From Streptomyces cahuitamycinicus (GTDB taxonomy: Bacteria; Actinomycetota; Actinomycetes; Streptomycetales; Streptomycetaceae): DNA of 41,773 nt. How positions within the stretch are numbered: the stretch's first letter is position 1; every line of letters begins with the position of its first letter. Both the position numbers and the translations under genes were made by a program. The stretch spans positions 1-41,773 of the forward strand of contig NZ_POUC01000020.1 of NCBI RefSeq assembly GCF_002891435.1, read 5' to 3'. The notes beneath the pieces are model-generated. The model did no database searches. It had not been told where the DNA came from and worked only from the letters and a program-made list of their open reading frames with translations. This document shows, in pieces, positions 26,328-34,074 of this stretch.

Positions 26328-27236
26328 GTGCGTTCTTGGCGGCGGTGTCTGGATGCGGCGGGAGTGGAAGGGCGGCGGCTGCGAGCCGACTACGGTCACG
26401 TAGCGCGGTTCCTCATGCGTAGTGACCCGGCGGCTTACGCGGCTGCTCGGGTTCTGGCGCCTGCGGCATCCCAGCCGCATCTGCTCGCCGGTTTCGCGTT
26501 CGCGTCCTTCACCGACGATGTGTGTGATTCGGGCGCCCTCGAGGAGCGCAGGCGACGCTTCGACCGGTGGGTGAGCCTGGTGCGGACCGGGCTGGACACC
26601 GGCCGGGTGGAGCACCCGCTGCTCCGGGCATTCCTGCACACTTCCGCAGAGTGTGGCCTGCCGCGGCGCTGGGTTGAGTCCTACCTGGAGGGTACGCAGA
26701 TCGATCTGGGCTTCCCGGGCTTCGTCGACGAATCCGACTACCAGGCGTACGTCGATCAGCTCACCTGGCCGTTCGCCATGCTCACCACCGGCCTGGTGCA
26801 GCCAGGTGGTGGTGACGAGCAGTTCGCCCGCTCCTGCCGGCTGCTCGCCGACGGGTGTCAGCGCACCGATTTCCTCGCCGACCTGGCGGAGGATCTGCGG
26901 GGCGGAAACCTCTACCTGCCTGTCGATGACCTTCAGCGGCACGGGGTGACGCGTGGCGATCTCGAGCGGGGCCGGGACACTCCCGGTGTCCGCGCACTCA
27001 TCTCAGCGACCGCCGACACAGCGCATGCCACGCTCGAAGAGGCGAGCCGAATCGTCGACGAAGTCGCAGAGCCTCATCGTCCGCTGGTGCGCTGTGTGTT
27101 GCGTCTGCACCGTCAGCGGCTTCGGGCCATCGCTTCGCGGGGTGCCGGTGTCGCGCGCGGTCCCGTGCGGGACCAGCCGGTGGCGTGTCTGCGTCTGCTG
27201 GTTCAGGAGCGCCGGTCCGTTGTGGAGCGGGCGTGA
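26328..27236 (+). CDS. Squalene/phytoene-synthase-like prenyltransferase
   Basis: The 302-aa protein starts at GTG 26328 after GAGGGAAG. It has the trans-isoprenyl head-to-head fold signatures. The first Asp-rich motif is in FASFTDDVCDSG (Asp63, Asp64, Asp67). A segment YLEGTQIDLGF matches the central helix, and a second Asp-rich motif is in DFLADLAEDLRGGNLYLPVD (Asp185, Asp189). Family members join two prenyl diphosphates head to head. In this copy the usual NxLRDxxED reads DFLADLAED, so a conserved Asn and the Arg before the Asp are replaced. That suggests altered substrate or outcome. It begins a tandem with two trans-prenyl synthases and could use their products. No desaturase or cyclase follows. 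Confidence 0.85.
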   Translation: MRSWRRCLDAAGVEGRRLRADYGHVARFLMRSDPAAYAAARVLAPAASQPHLLAGFAFASFTDDVCDSGALEERRRRFDRWVSLVRTGLDTGRVEHPLLRAFLHTSAECGLPRRWVESYLEGTQIDLGFPGFVDESDYQAYVDQLTWPFAMLTTGLVQPGGGDEQFARSCRLLADGCQRTDFLADLAEDLRGGNLYLPVDDLQRHGVTRGDLERGRDTPGVRALISATADTAHATLEEASRIVDEVAEPHRPLVRCVLRLHRQRLRAIASRGAGVARGPVRDQPVACLRLLVQERRSVVERA

Positions 27237-27408
27237 TCCAGCGCCGTTCCTGTCGTTGATGATGCATGCAGATCAAATGCGTGACGTGGCGCTGCAGGCG
27301 CCGCAGGCTGTTGCGGGAACCGGGCGTACCGGCCGGGCCGAGCTGCCGGGTTCCGCTTTGCTCAAGCCCGTCCGGTCAGCATGTGGCCCGGGTCGCAGGG
27401 GTGGGCCT

Positions 27409-28488
27409 GTGACATCGGCTGCCACTGCGATCCAAGAAGAGATCGACCTGCCGGCGGTGCGCGAGCGAGTCGATGCGGTACTGCAGGATTTCCTGGACGG
27501 CAAGATCCGCTCGGCGGGCGGGCGGAACCTTCCACCGGACGTCGTGGACACGCTGCGGTCTTTCCTGACCGCCGGCGGCAAACGCATCCGTGCCCTGCTG
27601 TGTGTGGTGGGCTGGCATGCCGCCGGCGGCCGTGGGGACACGGAGTCCGCTGTACGGGTGGCCGCGTCGCTGGAGCTGTTCGTAGCCTTCGCCCTCATTC
27701 ACGACGACATCATGGACGACTCGGTCAGCCGCCGTGGCCGCCCCGCCGTTCACCGGGCCCTGCGCACCCGCCTGGTTCCGTCGCAGCGCGCGGAGCGGCT
27801 CGGTGCGGGTGGCGCCCTGCTGGTGGGCAACCTTGCTCTGATCTGGGCGCAGGAGCTGCTGCACACCGCTCAGCTGTCGTGCGAGAGGCGGCAAGCGGTG
27901 CACGCGTTGTACGACGCGATGCTGGAAGAGGTGATGTACGGCCAGTACTTGGACGTGATGGGCACCGGCCGGGACGCGGACGATGTCGAGGCGGCGTTGC
28001 GGATCGTCCGCTACAAGACCGCTACTGCGACAGTCGAACGTCCCCTGCAGTTGGGCGCTGCCGTCGCCGGGGCAGGCGCGGAGGTCCTGGACCGGTTCAC
28101 GGACCTCGGGCTGCCGCTGGATGAGGCTTTCCAGCTCCGGGATGATCTGCTGGACGTGTTCGGCAGCACGGACGGAGCGTGTGCTGCGGGACTGGGTGAT
28201 CTGCGGGAGGGAAAGCGCACTGTGCTGCTGGCTCTGGGCATGCAGATGGCCGGTCCCGAGCAGCGGCAGCGTCTTGGTGACCTGGTGGGCCGGTCCGACC
28301 TGGACGAGCGTGGGGCGGGCGAAGTGAGAACCATCCTGGAATCGACGGGAGCGCGAGAACGAACAGAGGCCATGATCACTGCCCGTTACGATCACGTCGT
28401 GCAGGCGCTGGAGACGGCTGCGTTCCCGCCCGCCGCCTACCGCGCGTTGCACGGGCTGGCCGTTGCCGCCGTCTCCTACAGCTCCTGA
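27409..28488 (+). CDS. Trans-prenyl diphosphate synthase 1
   Basis: The 359-aa protein elongates allylic diphosphates with IPP. The first Asp-rich motif is LIHDDIMDD (Asp99, Asp100, Asp103) and the second is QLRDDLLDVFG (Asp245, Asp246, Asp249). GGKRIRALL and GDLREGKRT supply diphosphate-binding Lys/Arg. The residues at -5 and -4 before the first motif are Phe and Ala, a pattern that limits chain growth in some family members, so a short product (C15-C20) is likely but not proven. The chosen GTG 27409 has an AGGGGTGG site; an ATG at 27262 would add about 49 unconserved residues. It is 172 bases after the squalene-synthase-like gene. Confidence 0.92.
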   Translation: MTSAATAIQEEIDLPAVRERVDAVLQDFLDGKIRSAGGRNLPPDVVDTLRSFLTAGGKRIRALLCVVGWHAAGGRGDTESAVRVAASLELFVAFALIHDDIMDDSVSRRGRPAVHRALRTRLVPSQRAERLGAGGALLVGNLALIWAQELLHTAQLSCERRQAVHALYDAMLEEVMYGQYLDVMGTGRDADDVEAALRIVRYKTATATVERPLQLGAAVAGAGAEVLDRFTDLGLPLDEAFQLRDDLLDVFGSTDGACAAGLGDLREGKRTVLLALGMQMAGPEQRQRLGDLVGRSDLDERGAGEVRTILESTGARERTEAMITARYDHVVQALETAAFPPAAYRALHGLAVAAVSYSS

Positions 28489-28632
28489 GCCCGCGGCTTC
28501 CCAAGCCGGACCGGCCGTCGTAGAGCACTGGTGCGCCGGCCGGGCAGTGCAGCGCACACCGGTGCTTCGCTCCGGGCTGCCGCCGACCGGTCTGCGCCTG
28601 TCCCCAGTCCTTTCGTTCAGGAGGTCTTCCCT

Positions 28633-29721
28633 GTGACTGACACCGCTGTCCCGACCACCCAGATCCGGGCGCGTCTGGCCGGATACGAGAGCCGCTTCAG
28701 CGCGCTGTTCGAGGAGTACTTCCACACGCTCGGCACTGATCTAGAGGTGCCGTCGTTCAGCAGGTTCACGCCCGAGTGCCTGAACCTGCTGCGGGACCTG
28801 TCGTTGCGCGGGGGGAAGCGGATGCGCGTGGCGCTGGTATATGAAGCCGCCGGTCTGGTGACCGACGAGCCGGTCGGGGCAGCGGACGTTGCCGCGCTGA
28901 GCGTCGAGCTGCTACAGACGCACGGGCTGATCCACGACGACATCATCGACGACAGCCCCACCCGCCGGAACGGCCCCTCCACCTACCACGCCTACCAGTA
29001 CAAGTTCCCCGACCATCCGCAGGCCGCCATCGGACTGGCCATCCTTGCGGGCGACCTCGCGCTCGCTCTGTCCCTGCGGATACTGCTGGAGTCCACAGCA
29101 CCCACTGCGATCCGGCAGGCCATGGTCGAAGTGCAGACCAGGGCGGCGTCAGACACCTTCGTGGGCCAGATCCTCGACCTCGAGCGCGACTTCTCCCCGG
29201 CCACGGACGAGGAAGCGCTGCACTGCGTGGCCGACTACAAGACCGCCCGCTACTCGGTCCTGGCCCCCATCCAGCTGGGGTTGCTCGCCGCGGGCGAGCA
29301 ACCCGCCGTCATCGAGGAAGAGCTGCGCCGCTACGCCCGGCTGGTGGGGATCAGCGGGCAGATGCGCGACGACTACCTCGACCTGTTCGGAGACGCACAC
29401 GTCATGGGCAAGCCCCTGGGGGCCGACATCAGGGGCGGGCGGCGCAACTACACCGTCCATGCCATCCTCGCGGCCGCCAAGGATGCCGAGAAGACCGTGG
29501 TGGAGTCCGCGCTCGGTGACCAGAACTGCACCGAGGAGACCATCGCGGCCGTCCGCGAAATCGCCGAGCGCCGGGGGGTGCCGGCGAAGATGCGCAGCGA
29601 CATGCAGCGCTACGCGGAACTGGCCTCGGCCGAGGCGGCCGACTGGCGCCCGAGGTGGCGCCGGGAGGCGGTCGCGTTCTTCGAGTACCTGCCGCAGTGG
29701 GCCATGGAACGGACCCGATAG
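28633..29721 (+). CDS. Trans-prenyl diphosphate synthase 2
   Basis: GTG 28633 follows a perfect AGGAGGT site. The 362-aa protein has LIHDDIIDDSPTRR (Asp102, Asp103, Asp106) and QMRDDYLDLFGD (Asp246, Asp247, Asp250), with LRGGKRMRVALV near residue 60. After the second motif the usual GxDIREGKKT reads GADIRGGRRNYTVH, so the conserved Lys that contacts diphosphate is replaced by Arg. Residues -5/-4 before the first motif are His and Gly, unlike the first synthase, which suggests a different chain length. The two proteins are clearly distinct, not a recent duplication. They could act in sequence, in parallel, or as subunits. Confidence 0.92.
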   Translation: MTDTAVPTTQIRARLAGYESRFSALFEEYFHTLGTDLEVPSFSRFTPECLNLLRDLSLRGGKRMRVALVYEAAGLVTDEPVGAADVAALSVELLQTHGLIHDDIIDDSPTRRNGPSTYHAYQYKFPDHPQAAIGLAILAGDLALALSLRILLESTAPTAIRQAMVEVQTRAASDTFVGQILDLERDFSPATDEEALHCVADYKTARYSVLAPIQLGLLAAGEQPAVIEEELRRYARLVGISGQMRDDYLDLFGDAHVMGKPLGADIRGGRRNYTVHAILAAAKDAEKTVVESALGDQNCTEETIAAVREIAERRGVPAKMRSDMQRYAELASAEAADWRPRWRREAVAFFEYLPQWAMERTR

Positions 29722-29903
29722 CGCCCGCCGGACGCCGGTGACGTTGCCCTGTGGACTCGGCAGCTCGGACGCCCGAGGAAGAACACGCCTCATGTCCCGG
29801 GCACGACGCCCACGGCGAGAGCTCAGCGTGCCGGGCGGCCCCAACACGGTTTGCGGCAATCAAGGCAGACCAGGCACCCGGCCGGCTGCGAGCGAACGCC
29901 ACC

Positions 29904-30725
29904 TCACCGGGCCCCAGAGGTGGTGGCGCTCCTAGCGGTGTGCTGATCAGCCGCCTGGGCGGCCGGTAGACGCTGCGTGCGGGTGCGTACGGCGAAGGCC
30001 GTCATGCCCAGCGCGGTCATGCCCAGAGCCCAGCCGGCGCCCAGCAGCAAGGAGCTCCAGGGCACGGTGTGCAGGCCGCCGGCTGCGACGGAGGCCTGCA
30101 CCGCGCCGTGGGCGGGGAGGTAGCGCACGACGGGGCTGTCGGCGTTCGGGTTGATCATCGGGTTCTGCAACAACAGGTCGATGGAGCTGGTCATGATGGC
30201 CAGGAACATTCCGGCGAGTTCGCTGCGCAGCACGGCCGCGAGCACGATGCCGAACGCTCCGTAGGTGAGGGCGCCGGTGAACATGCCCGCGGCGAAGACC
30301 ATGGGCTGCGCCGGGTGCCACAGCAGGTGGGTCCAGGCGGTGGCGTAGACAGCGACCACGGCGGCAACCAGGACCAGCGTGGCGCATTTCGCCGCCGCCA
30401 GACAGGACCGGGGGTAGCCGGCCTGCACCAGGCGCCGGTCGAACAGTGCGGAGCGGGCTGTGGCGATGAACATCATGAAAGCGATGACCAAGGTCAGAGC
30501 TTGCAGCGCCCCGGTGATCTGGGTGAGGACGTTGGCGTCCATGACCAGCCAGCGGCCCACCGGGCGCACGTGGAAGCGCAGCGGTGTCCGGGCCACCACT
30601 TCGAACGCCAGGGTCGTCCACAGCGGGACGAACAGCAGGACGATGAGCAGCGCCAGCCGGTTGCGGGCCTGTTCGATGAGCGCGAACCGCAGCGCGGTCC
30701 ACAGGCAGGACCACCACCGGTTCAC
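29904..30725 (-). CDS. ABC-2-type transporter permease
   Basis: The GTG at 30725 overlaps the stop of the ATPase gene (GTGA), giving 273 aa. It has six likely membrane helices, for example FALIEQARNRLALLIVLLFV, LTLVIAFMMFIAT, CATLVLVAAVVAVYATAW and GAGWALGMTALGMTAFAV. This is the size and shape of an ABC-2 permease subunit that works as a dimer with a separate ATPase. It is the last gene of a three-gene coupled operon with a cis-prenyltransferase, so it may export or flip the prenyl product or a conjugate. It converges with the plus-strand synthase genes. Confidence 0.85.
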   Translation of the reverse strand: MNRWWSCLWTALRFALIEQARNRLALLIVLLFVPLWTTLAFEVVARTPLRFHVRPVGRWLVMDANVLTQITGALQALTLVIAFMMFIATARSALFDRRLVQAGYPRSCLAAAKCATLVLVAAVVAVYATAWTHLLWHPAQPMVFAAGMFTGALTYGAFGIVLAAVLRSELAGMFLAIMTSSIDLLLQNPMINPNADSPVVRYLPAHGAVQASVAAGGLHTVPWSSLLLGAGWALGMTALGMTAFAVRTRTQRLPAAQAADQHTARSATTSGAR

Positions 30726-31486
30726 GAGCCCCACCCGCTCGTGCCGCACTGTTCCGCTTCGCGCAGCACGCCTGCGCCCAGGCGGTACAGGATGTCCAGG
30801 CGGGAGGCGTCGTAGGCGAGGTGGGACACGACCAGCACTGCGCAGCCCCGGTCGCACAGAGCCCGGGCCAGGTCCCAGAAGCGCAGGTAGGTGTCCCAGT
30901 CGAAGCCCTGGTACGGCTCGTCCAGGAGCAGCACCTGCGGATCGTGCATCAGGGCGAGCACGAGGTTGAGCTTCTGCCGGGTGCCGCCGCTGAGCGTTTC
31001 CACTCGCTGGTTCCGGTAGCCGGTGCAGTTCAGCTGATCCAGCAGCTCATAGGCCCGGTCGAGACGGTTCAGGCCGTAGGCCGTCCGGAAGAACCACAGG
31101 TGCTGCTCGACGGTGAACGCCCCATGGAGCACCGCGTCCTGTGGGCAGCTGCCCACCGTCCCCCGGCATTCCGCCACTCCGCTGTCTGCGGCCAGGTCCC
31201 CGGTGAGGATCCGCAACAGCGTGCTCTTGCCCGCGCCGTTCTCACCCACCACCCCTACCAGCTGCCCCGGGAACAAATCCAGTGACACCCCCCGGAGGAC
31301 CGGGCGGCCGCGGTAGCTCTTGCGCACATCCCTCATGCGCAGGCTCGGCCCGCGCGTAGCCGTGGCCGAGGTGTCCCCGTCCAGCGCACGTGCCTGATGA
31401 CCGGCCGTTCGCATCACACGTGTCCTCGTCTGCTCGATCACAAATGCGTGTTCCCGGTGCGGTTCCGACGGCGGTCGGCACGTCAC
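30722..31486 (-). CDS. ABC transporter ATP-binding protein
   Basis: The 254-aa protein has Walker A (GENGAGKST, residues 81-89), a Q-loop (VGSCPQDAV), the signature LSGGTRQKL, Walker B (VLLLDEPYQGFDWD) and an H-loop His (VLVVSHLAYD). It resembles ATPases of ABC-2 exporters. About 45 extra N-terminal residues precede the domain if GTG 31486 is used. I prefer it because that GTG overlaps the UppS stop codon in a GTGA, the usual sign of coupling; an ATG at about 31414 is the alternative. The permease follows with a second GTGA overlap. Confidence 0.9.
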   Translation of the reverse strand: MTCRPPSEPHREHAFVIEQTRTRVMRTAGHQARALDGDTSATATRGPSLRMRDVRKSYRGRPVLRGVSLDLFPGQLVGVVGENGAGKSTLLRILTGDLAADSGVAECRGTVGSCPQDAVLHGAFTVEQHLWFFRTAYGLNRLDRAYELLDQLNCTGYRNQRVETLSGGTRQKLNLVLALMHDPQVLLLDEPYQGFDWDTYLRFWDLARALCDRGCAVLVVSHLAYDASRLDILYRLGAGVLREAEQCGTSGWGS

Positions 31487-32292
31487 AGTCCTCTGCGCTG
31501 TCGACGGCTCCGGTAGTCCTCCAAGGCCTCCGCCAAGGCCGACTCGTCGAAGTCAGGCCACAGGAGGGGAGAGAAGTACAGCTCGGAGTGCAACGTCTGC
31601 CACGGCATGAAGCCCGAGAGCCGGGTCTCGCCGGAGGTGCGGATCACCAGGTCCGGATCGGGCTGCCCGGCGGTGTCGAGATGCCGGGCCAGTTCGACAG
31701 CGTCGACCGGCGCACCCTCGGAAAGGGGGTTGCCGTCTGCGGTACGGCTTTCCAGGAGTCTGCGCACTGCTCGGATGATCTCCTCCTGCCCGCTGTATGC
31801 GATCGCGAAATTCACCAGCGGGCCCCGCACGGTGCTGCTGCGGTGCGCGTAGTCGCGGAGCTCTTCCGTCACCGGTGGCGGGAGCAGATCCAGATTGCCG
31901 AGGAACCCGATACGCCACTGTCCCAGGGATGCGAGGTGTCCTACGAACGCGGCGATGACCGGCAGCCCCTGGTTCACCTCCACACGCGGCCGGCGGAGGT
32001 TCTCCACGGACGTCGTCCACAGCGTGACGACCTCGATGCCCGTGTCCGTACGGCATCGGTCGAGTAGTTCCAGCGTCCGCTCGCAGCCGCGTCGATGGCC
32101 CTCCAGGCTCGGTAGGCCCTTGTCCTCGGCCCAGCGCCGGTTGCCGTCGGGAATGACGGCCAAGTGACGAAGCGAAGGGACAACAGCAGGTGGAGCGGCG
32201 ACGCTTGACGCGGCAGCGAGCGAAAGGGCGCTTTCCGTATCGGCCGCGGAAGCAACGGGACTTCGCCCGCCCGAGGAACCTACGCTCGCCAT
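31483..32292 (-). CDS. Cis-prenyl diphosphate synthase (UppS family)
   Basis: The 269-aa protein starts at ATG 32292 after GAGGAG. The Z-prenyltransferase fold motifs are present: HLAVIPDGNRRWA (catalytic Asp49), GHRRGCERTLELLDRC, LWTTSVENLRRP (SxEN), and RTSGETRLSGFMPWQTLHSE, then LYFSPLLWPDF (Arg pair and Glu). Family members condense IPP in cis; related enzymes make short Z-prenyls or irregular lavandulyl units. It differs from housekeeping UppS (usually IMDGNGRWA, YAFSxENW) and has a 38-residue Ala/Ser-rich N-terminal extension. A second, secondary-metabolic enzyme is therefore more likely than the essential cell-wall one. It leads the operon with the ABC transporter. Confidence 0.9.
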   Translation of the reverse strand: MASVGSSGGRSPVASAADTESALSLAAASSVAAPPAVVPSLRHLAVIPDGNRRWAEDKGLPSLEGHRRGCERTLELLDRCRTDTGIEVVTLWTTSVENLRRPRVEVNQGLPVIAAFVGHLASLGQWRIGFLGNLDLLPPPVTEELRDYAHRSSTVRGPLVNFAIAYSGQEEIIRAVRRLLESRTADGNPLSEGAPVDAVELARHLDTAGQPDPDLVIRTSGETRLSGFMPWQTLHSELYFSPLLWPDFDESALAEALEDYRSRRQRRGL

Positions 32293-32534
32293 GATCCACT
32301 CCTCGTCGACAGCCGGTCTCCAGGCCGACTGTGATTCCGTCTCGCCAGTCGTCCACCCGTACAACGACCATTCCCTCCTGACGCAACGCCCGCCGAGCGC
32401 GGCCTGCGCCGCAGTCGGGGTAGCCGGTGTGACACCGAACGGCAGCGGCGACCGCCAGGGATCGGACGGAGAGTGGGGAACGACCCGGTTGACGCCGCGG
32501 TCCTCTGCTCACTCCAGCGCCGCGATCCAGATCA

Positions 32535-32690
32535 TCAGCCCTTCTGCAACCGGATCGGCTGTGGCTGCAGGTCAGGCAGGCGCCGCCAGCGGGTGCCGAG
32601 CTGTCGGCGGCGCTCGGCGAGTTGCCCGCTCAGGCGGCGTAAGCGTGAGCTGGGCAGGTCGATCGCGGACGGGTAGGCAAGCACGACGAC
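32535..32690 (-). pseudogene. Transposase N-terminal fragment
   Basis: The minus strand reads VLAYPSAIDLPSSRLRRLSG, then QLAERRRQLGTRWRRL. This is a start I recognise from a common Streptomyces IS5-like transposase group (LAYPSxIDLSSxTLRFL...RRRxxGxRWRRL). Homology ends after RWRRL and a stop follows at 32535. No terminal repeats were seen. Confidence 0.65.
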
Positions 32691-32815
32691 GCTCCTGGTC
32701 AAGCGAGTGACCTTGATTGTGCACTCGCTTCCCGGAGCTTCACTCCTCTGTGCGACCGGGGTGCAGCCCACCTCTCCGCAGCCGGCAGCGCCAGGTTGCA
32801 TGATGCAGGTATCGG

Positions 32816-33652
32816 TCAACCCTCCTTGGGCCGCCACAGCCAGCGCAGAGCGTCCGGCAGCAGGACGCCGCCGTGGTTGGGGCTGTGTCCGCCGTCCCCC
32901 AGGACGAGGCGGAAGTCGTAGCCCGCTTCAGCGAGAGCGGCTGCCACGCGCAGATTTTCGGCGAGCCAGTTCCACTGTGGCTCATTCCAGTGCAGGTCGC
33001 GGTGGCCGCCTTGCATGAAGATGCGCAGCGGCTTGCGGGGGACGCGGGAGATGAGGCCCGGGTAGGGGTTGCCGTCCGGCATCTGCGCGAAGCTGGACAG
33101 GTATCCGATGACGCGGCGGAACTTGTCCGGACGCAGCCACGCGGCGGTGAAGGCGCAGTTGCCGCCGCTGCTCCCGCCGCAGATGCCCCACCTTTCGGGC
33201 GACTGGGCGATGGTGTAGCGCTCCGCGACCTGCGGGATGATCTCGGTGAGGAGGAAGGTGACGTACTGGTCGTCGAAGGCGTCGTACTCGTTGTTGCGGT
33301 TCTTCGGGTTCTCCGCGTCGGGGAAGACGCCAGGGTCGACGAACACGCCGATGGTGACGGGGATGTCGCCGCGGTGAATGAGGTTGTCCAGGACGATCGC
33401 GCCGCGTACCTCCCCCGCGGGGTCCAGGTACCACCATCCGTCCTGGAACACCATCAGAGATGCCGGTTCCGCTGGGTCGTACCGTGCAGGCACGTGTACC
33501 CAGAACTTCCGGAAGGTTCCCGGGTAGACCTCGCTGCCGCTCCACTCGAACGCGACCGTCTCGCCGGCGGGCACGCCCGGCTGTGGAACGGAATCTGGCC
33601 CGTGGACGTAGCGCACGTCCGACTGGTCGATCGGAAGTGGCTGGTACGGCAT
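32816..33652 (-). CDS. Esterase_D/enterochelin-esterase-like hydrolase
   Basis: From ATG 33652 the protein is 278 aa with no signal peptide. It has an N-terminal beta region (VAFEWSGSEVYPGTFRKFWV), an oxyanion-type VFQDGWWYLDP, a nucleophile elbow GICGGSSGGNCAF, and a C-terminal catalytic His in LGDGGHSPNHGG. These features place it in the Esterase_D (Fes/IroE-like) alpha/beta hydrolases. The natural substrate may be a siderophore ester or another acyl ester. No siderophore genes are near. Its position next to the isoprenoid operon, on the same strand, leaves a link open, but a transposase scrap lies between. Confidence 0.85.
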   Translation of the reverse strand: MPYQPLPIDQSDVRYVHGPDSVPQPGVPAGETVAFEWSGSEVYPGTFRKFWVHVPARYDPAEPASLMVFQDGWWYLDPAGEVRGAIVLDNLIHRGDIPVTIGVFVDPGVFPDAENPKNRNNEYDAFDDQYVTFLLTEIIPQVAERYTIAQSPERWGICGGSSGGNCAFTAAWLRPDKFRRVIGYLSSFAQMPDGNPYPGLISRVPRKPLRIFMQGGHRDLHWNEPQWNWLAENLRVAAALAEAGYDFRLVLGDGGHSPNHGGVLLPDALRWLWRPKEG

Positions 33653-34074
33653 CTCTATGCTCACGGGGAGCAACCGTAGGACGATCAGCACCCTTGACCG
33701 CAAGGGATATCCCTCCGGACGCTCCTCCCGCAGCTTCAGTACGAGGCTGAAGAAGGCTCCGTGTGCGCGTGAGAAGGACTCGGTTCCGGTTTCGGTGGAC
33801 GGTGAAAGTGAGGCGGTCCGCGATCGCCGTGCGGAGCCGTGGATCGGTAAGAGCCATTGCCACTGACGCGATGAGACGGGGGTCGCCTGTTCAGTCGAAG
33901 GCGCCGGGTCGCCGGGGCGCTCCAGGGACGGAGGTTTCACCCCGCTGCCCAGGCGCCGGCCGGTGGAGCGGAGGTCCGTAGGGCCGGTAGCGGGTTCGGC
34001 GGCCTCCCGGTTGCGTTGCGGTTCCGTTATCGCCCGGCGTGCAACCGTGGAGCGGGGGCTGCTGTCATACCGTC
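33653..34074. other. Spacer between esterase and lipoprotein genes
   Basis: No gene could be supported. A minus-strand stretch at 33730-33860 (ALTDPRLRTAIADRLTFTVH) is mildly protein-like. Divergent promoters for the esterase and lipoprotein genes must be here. Confidence 0.35.

Noticed and set aside
26223..28725. Minus-strand frames across the isoprenoid genes
   Set aside because: They mirror the plus-strand synthase genes, which have all catalytic motifs and good start sites.
29722..29903. Possible terminator between the convergent isoprenoid operons
   Set aside because: Only an imperfect stem (CCCG and GCACG with a bulge, long loop) was found, too weak to call.
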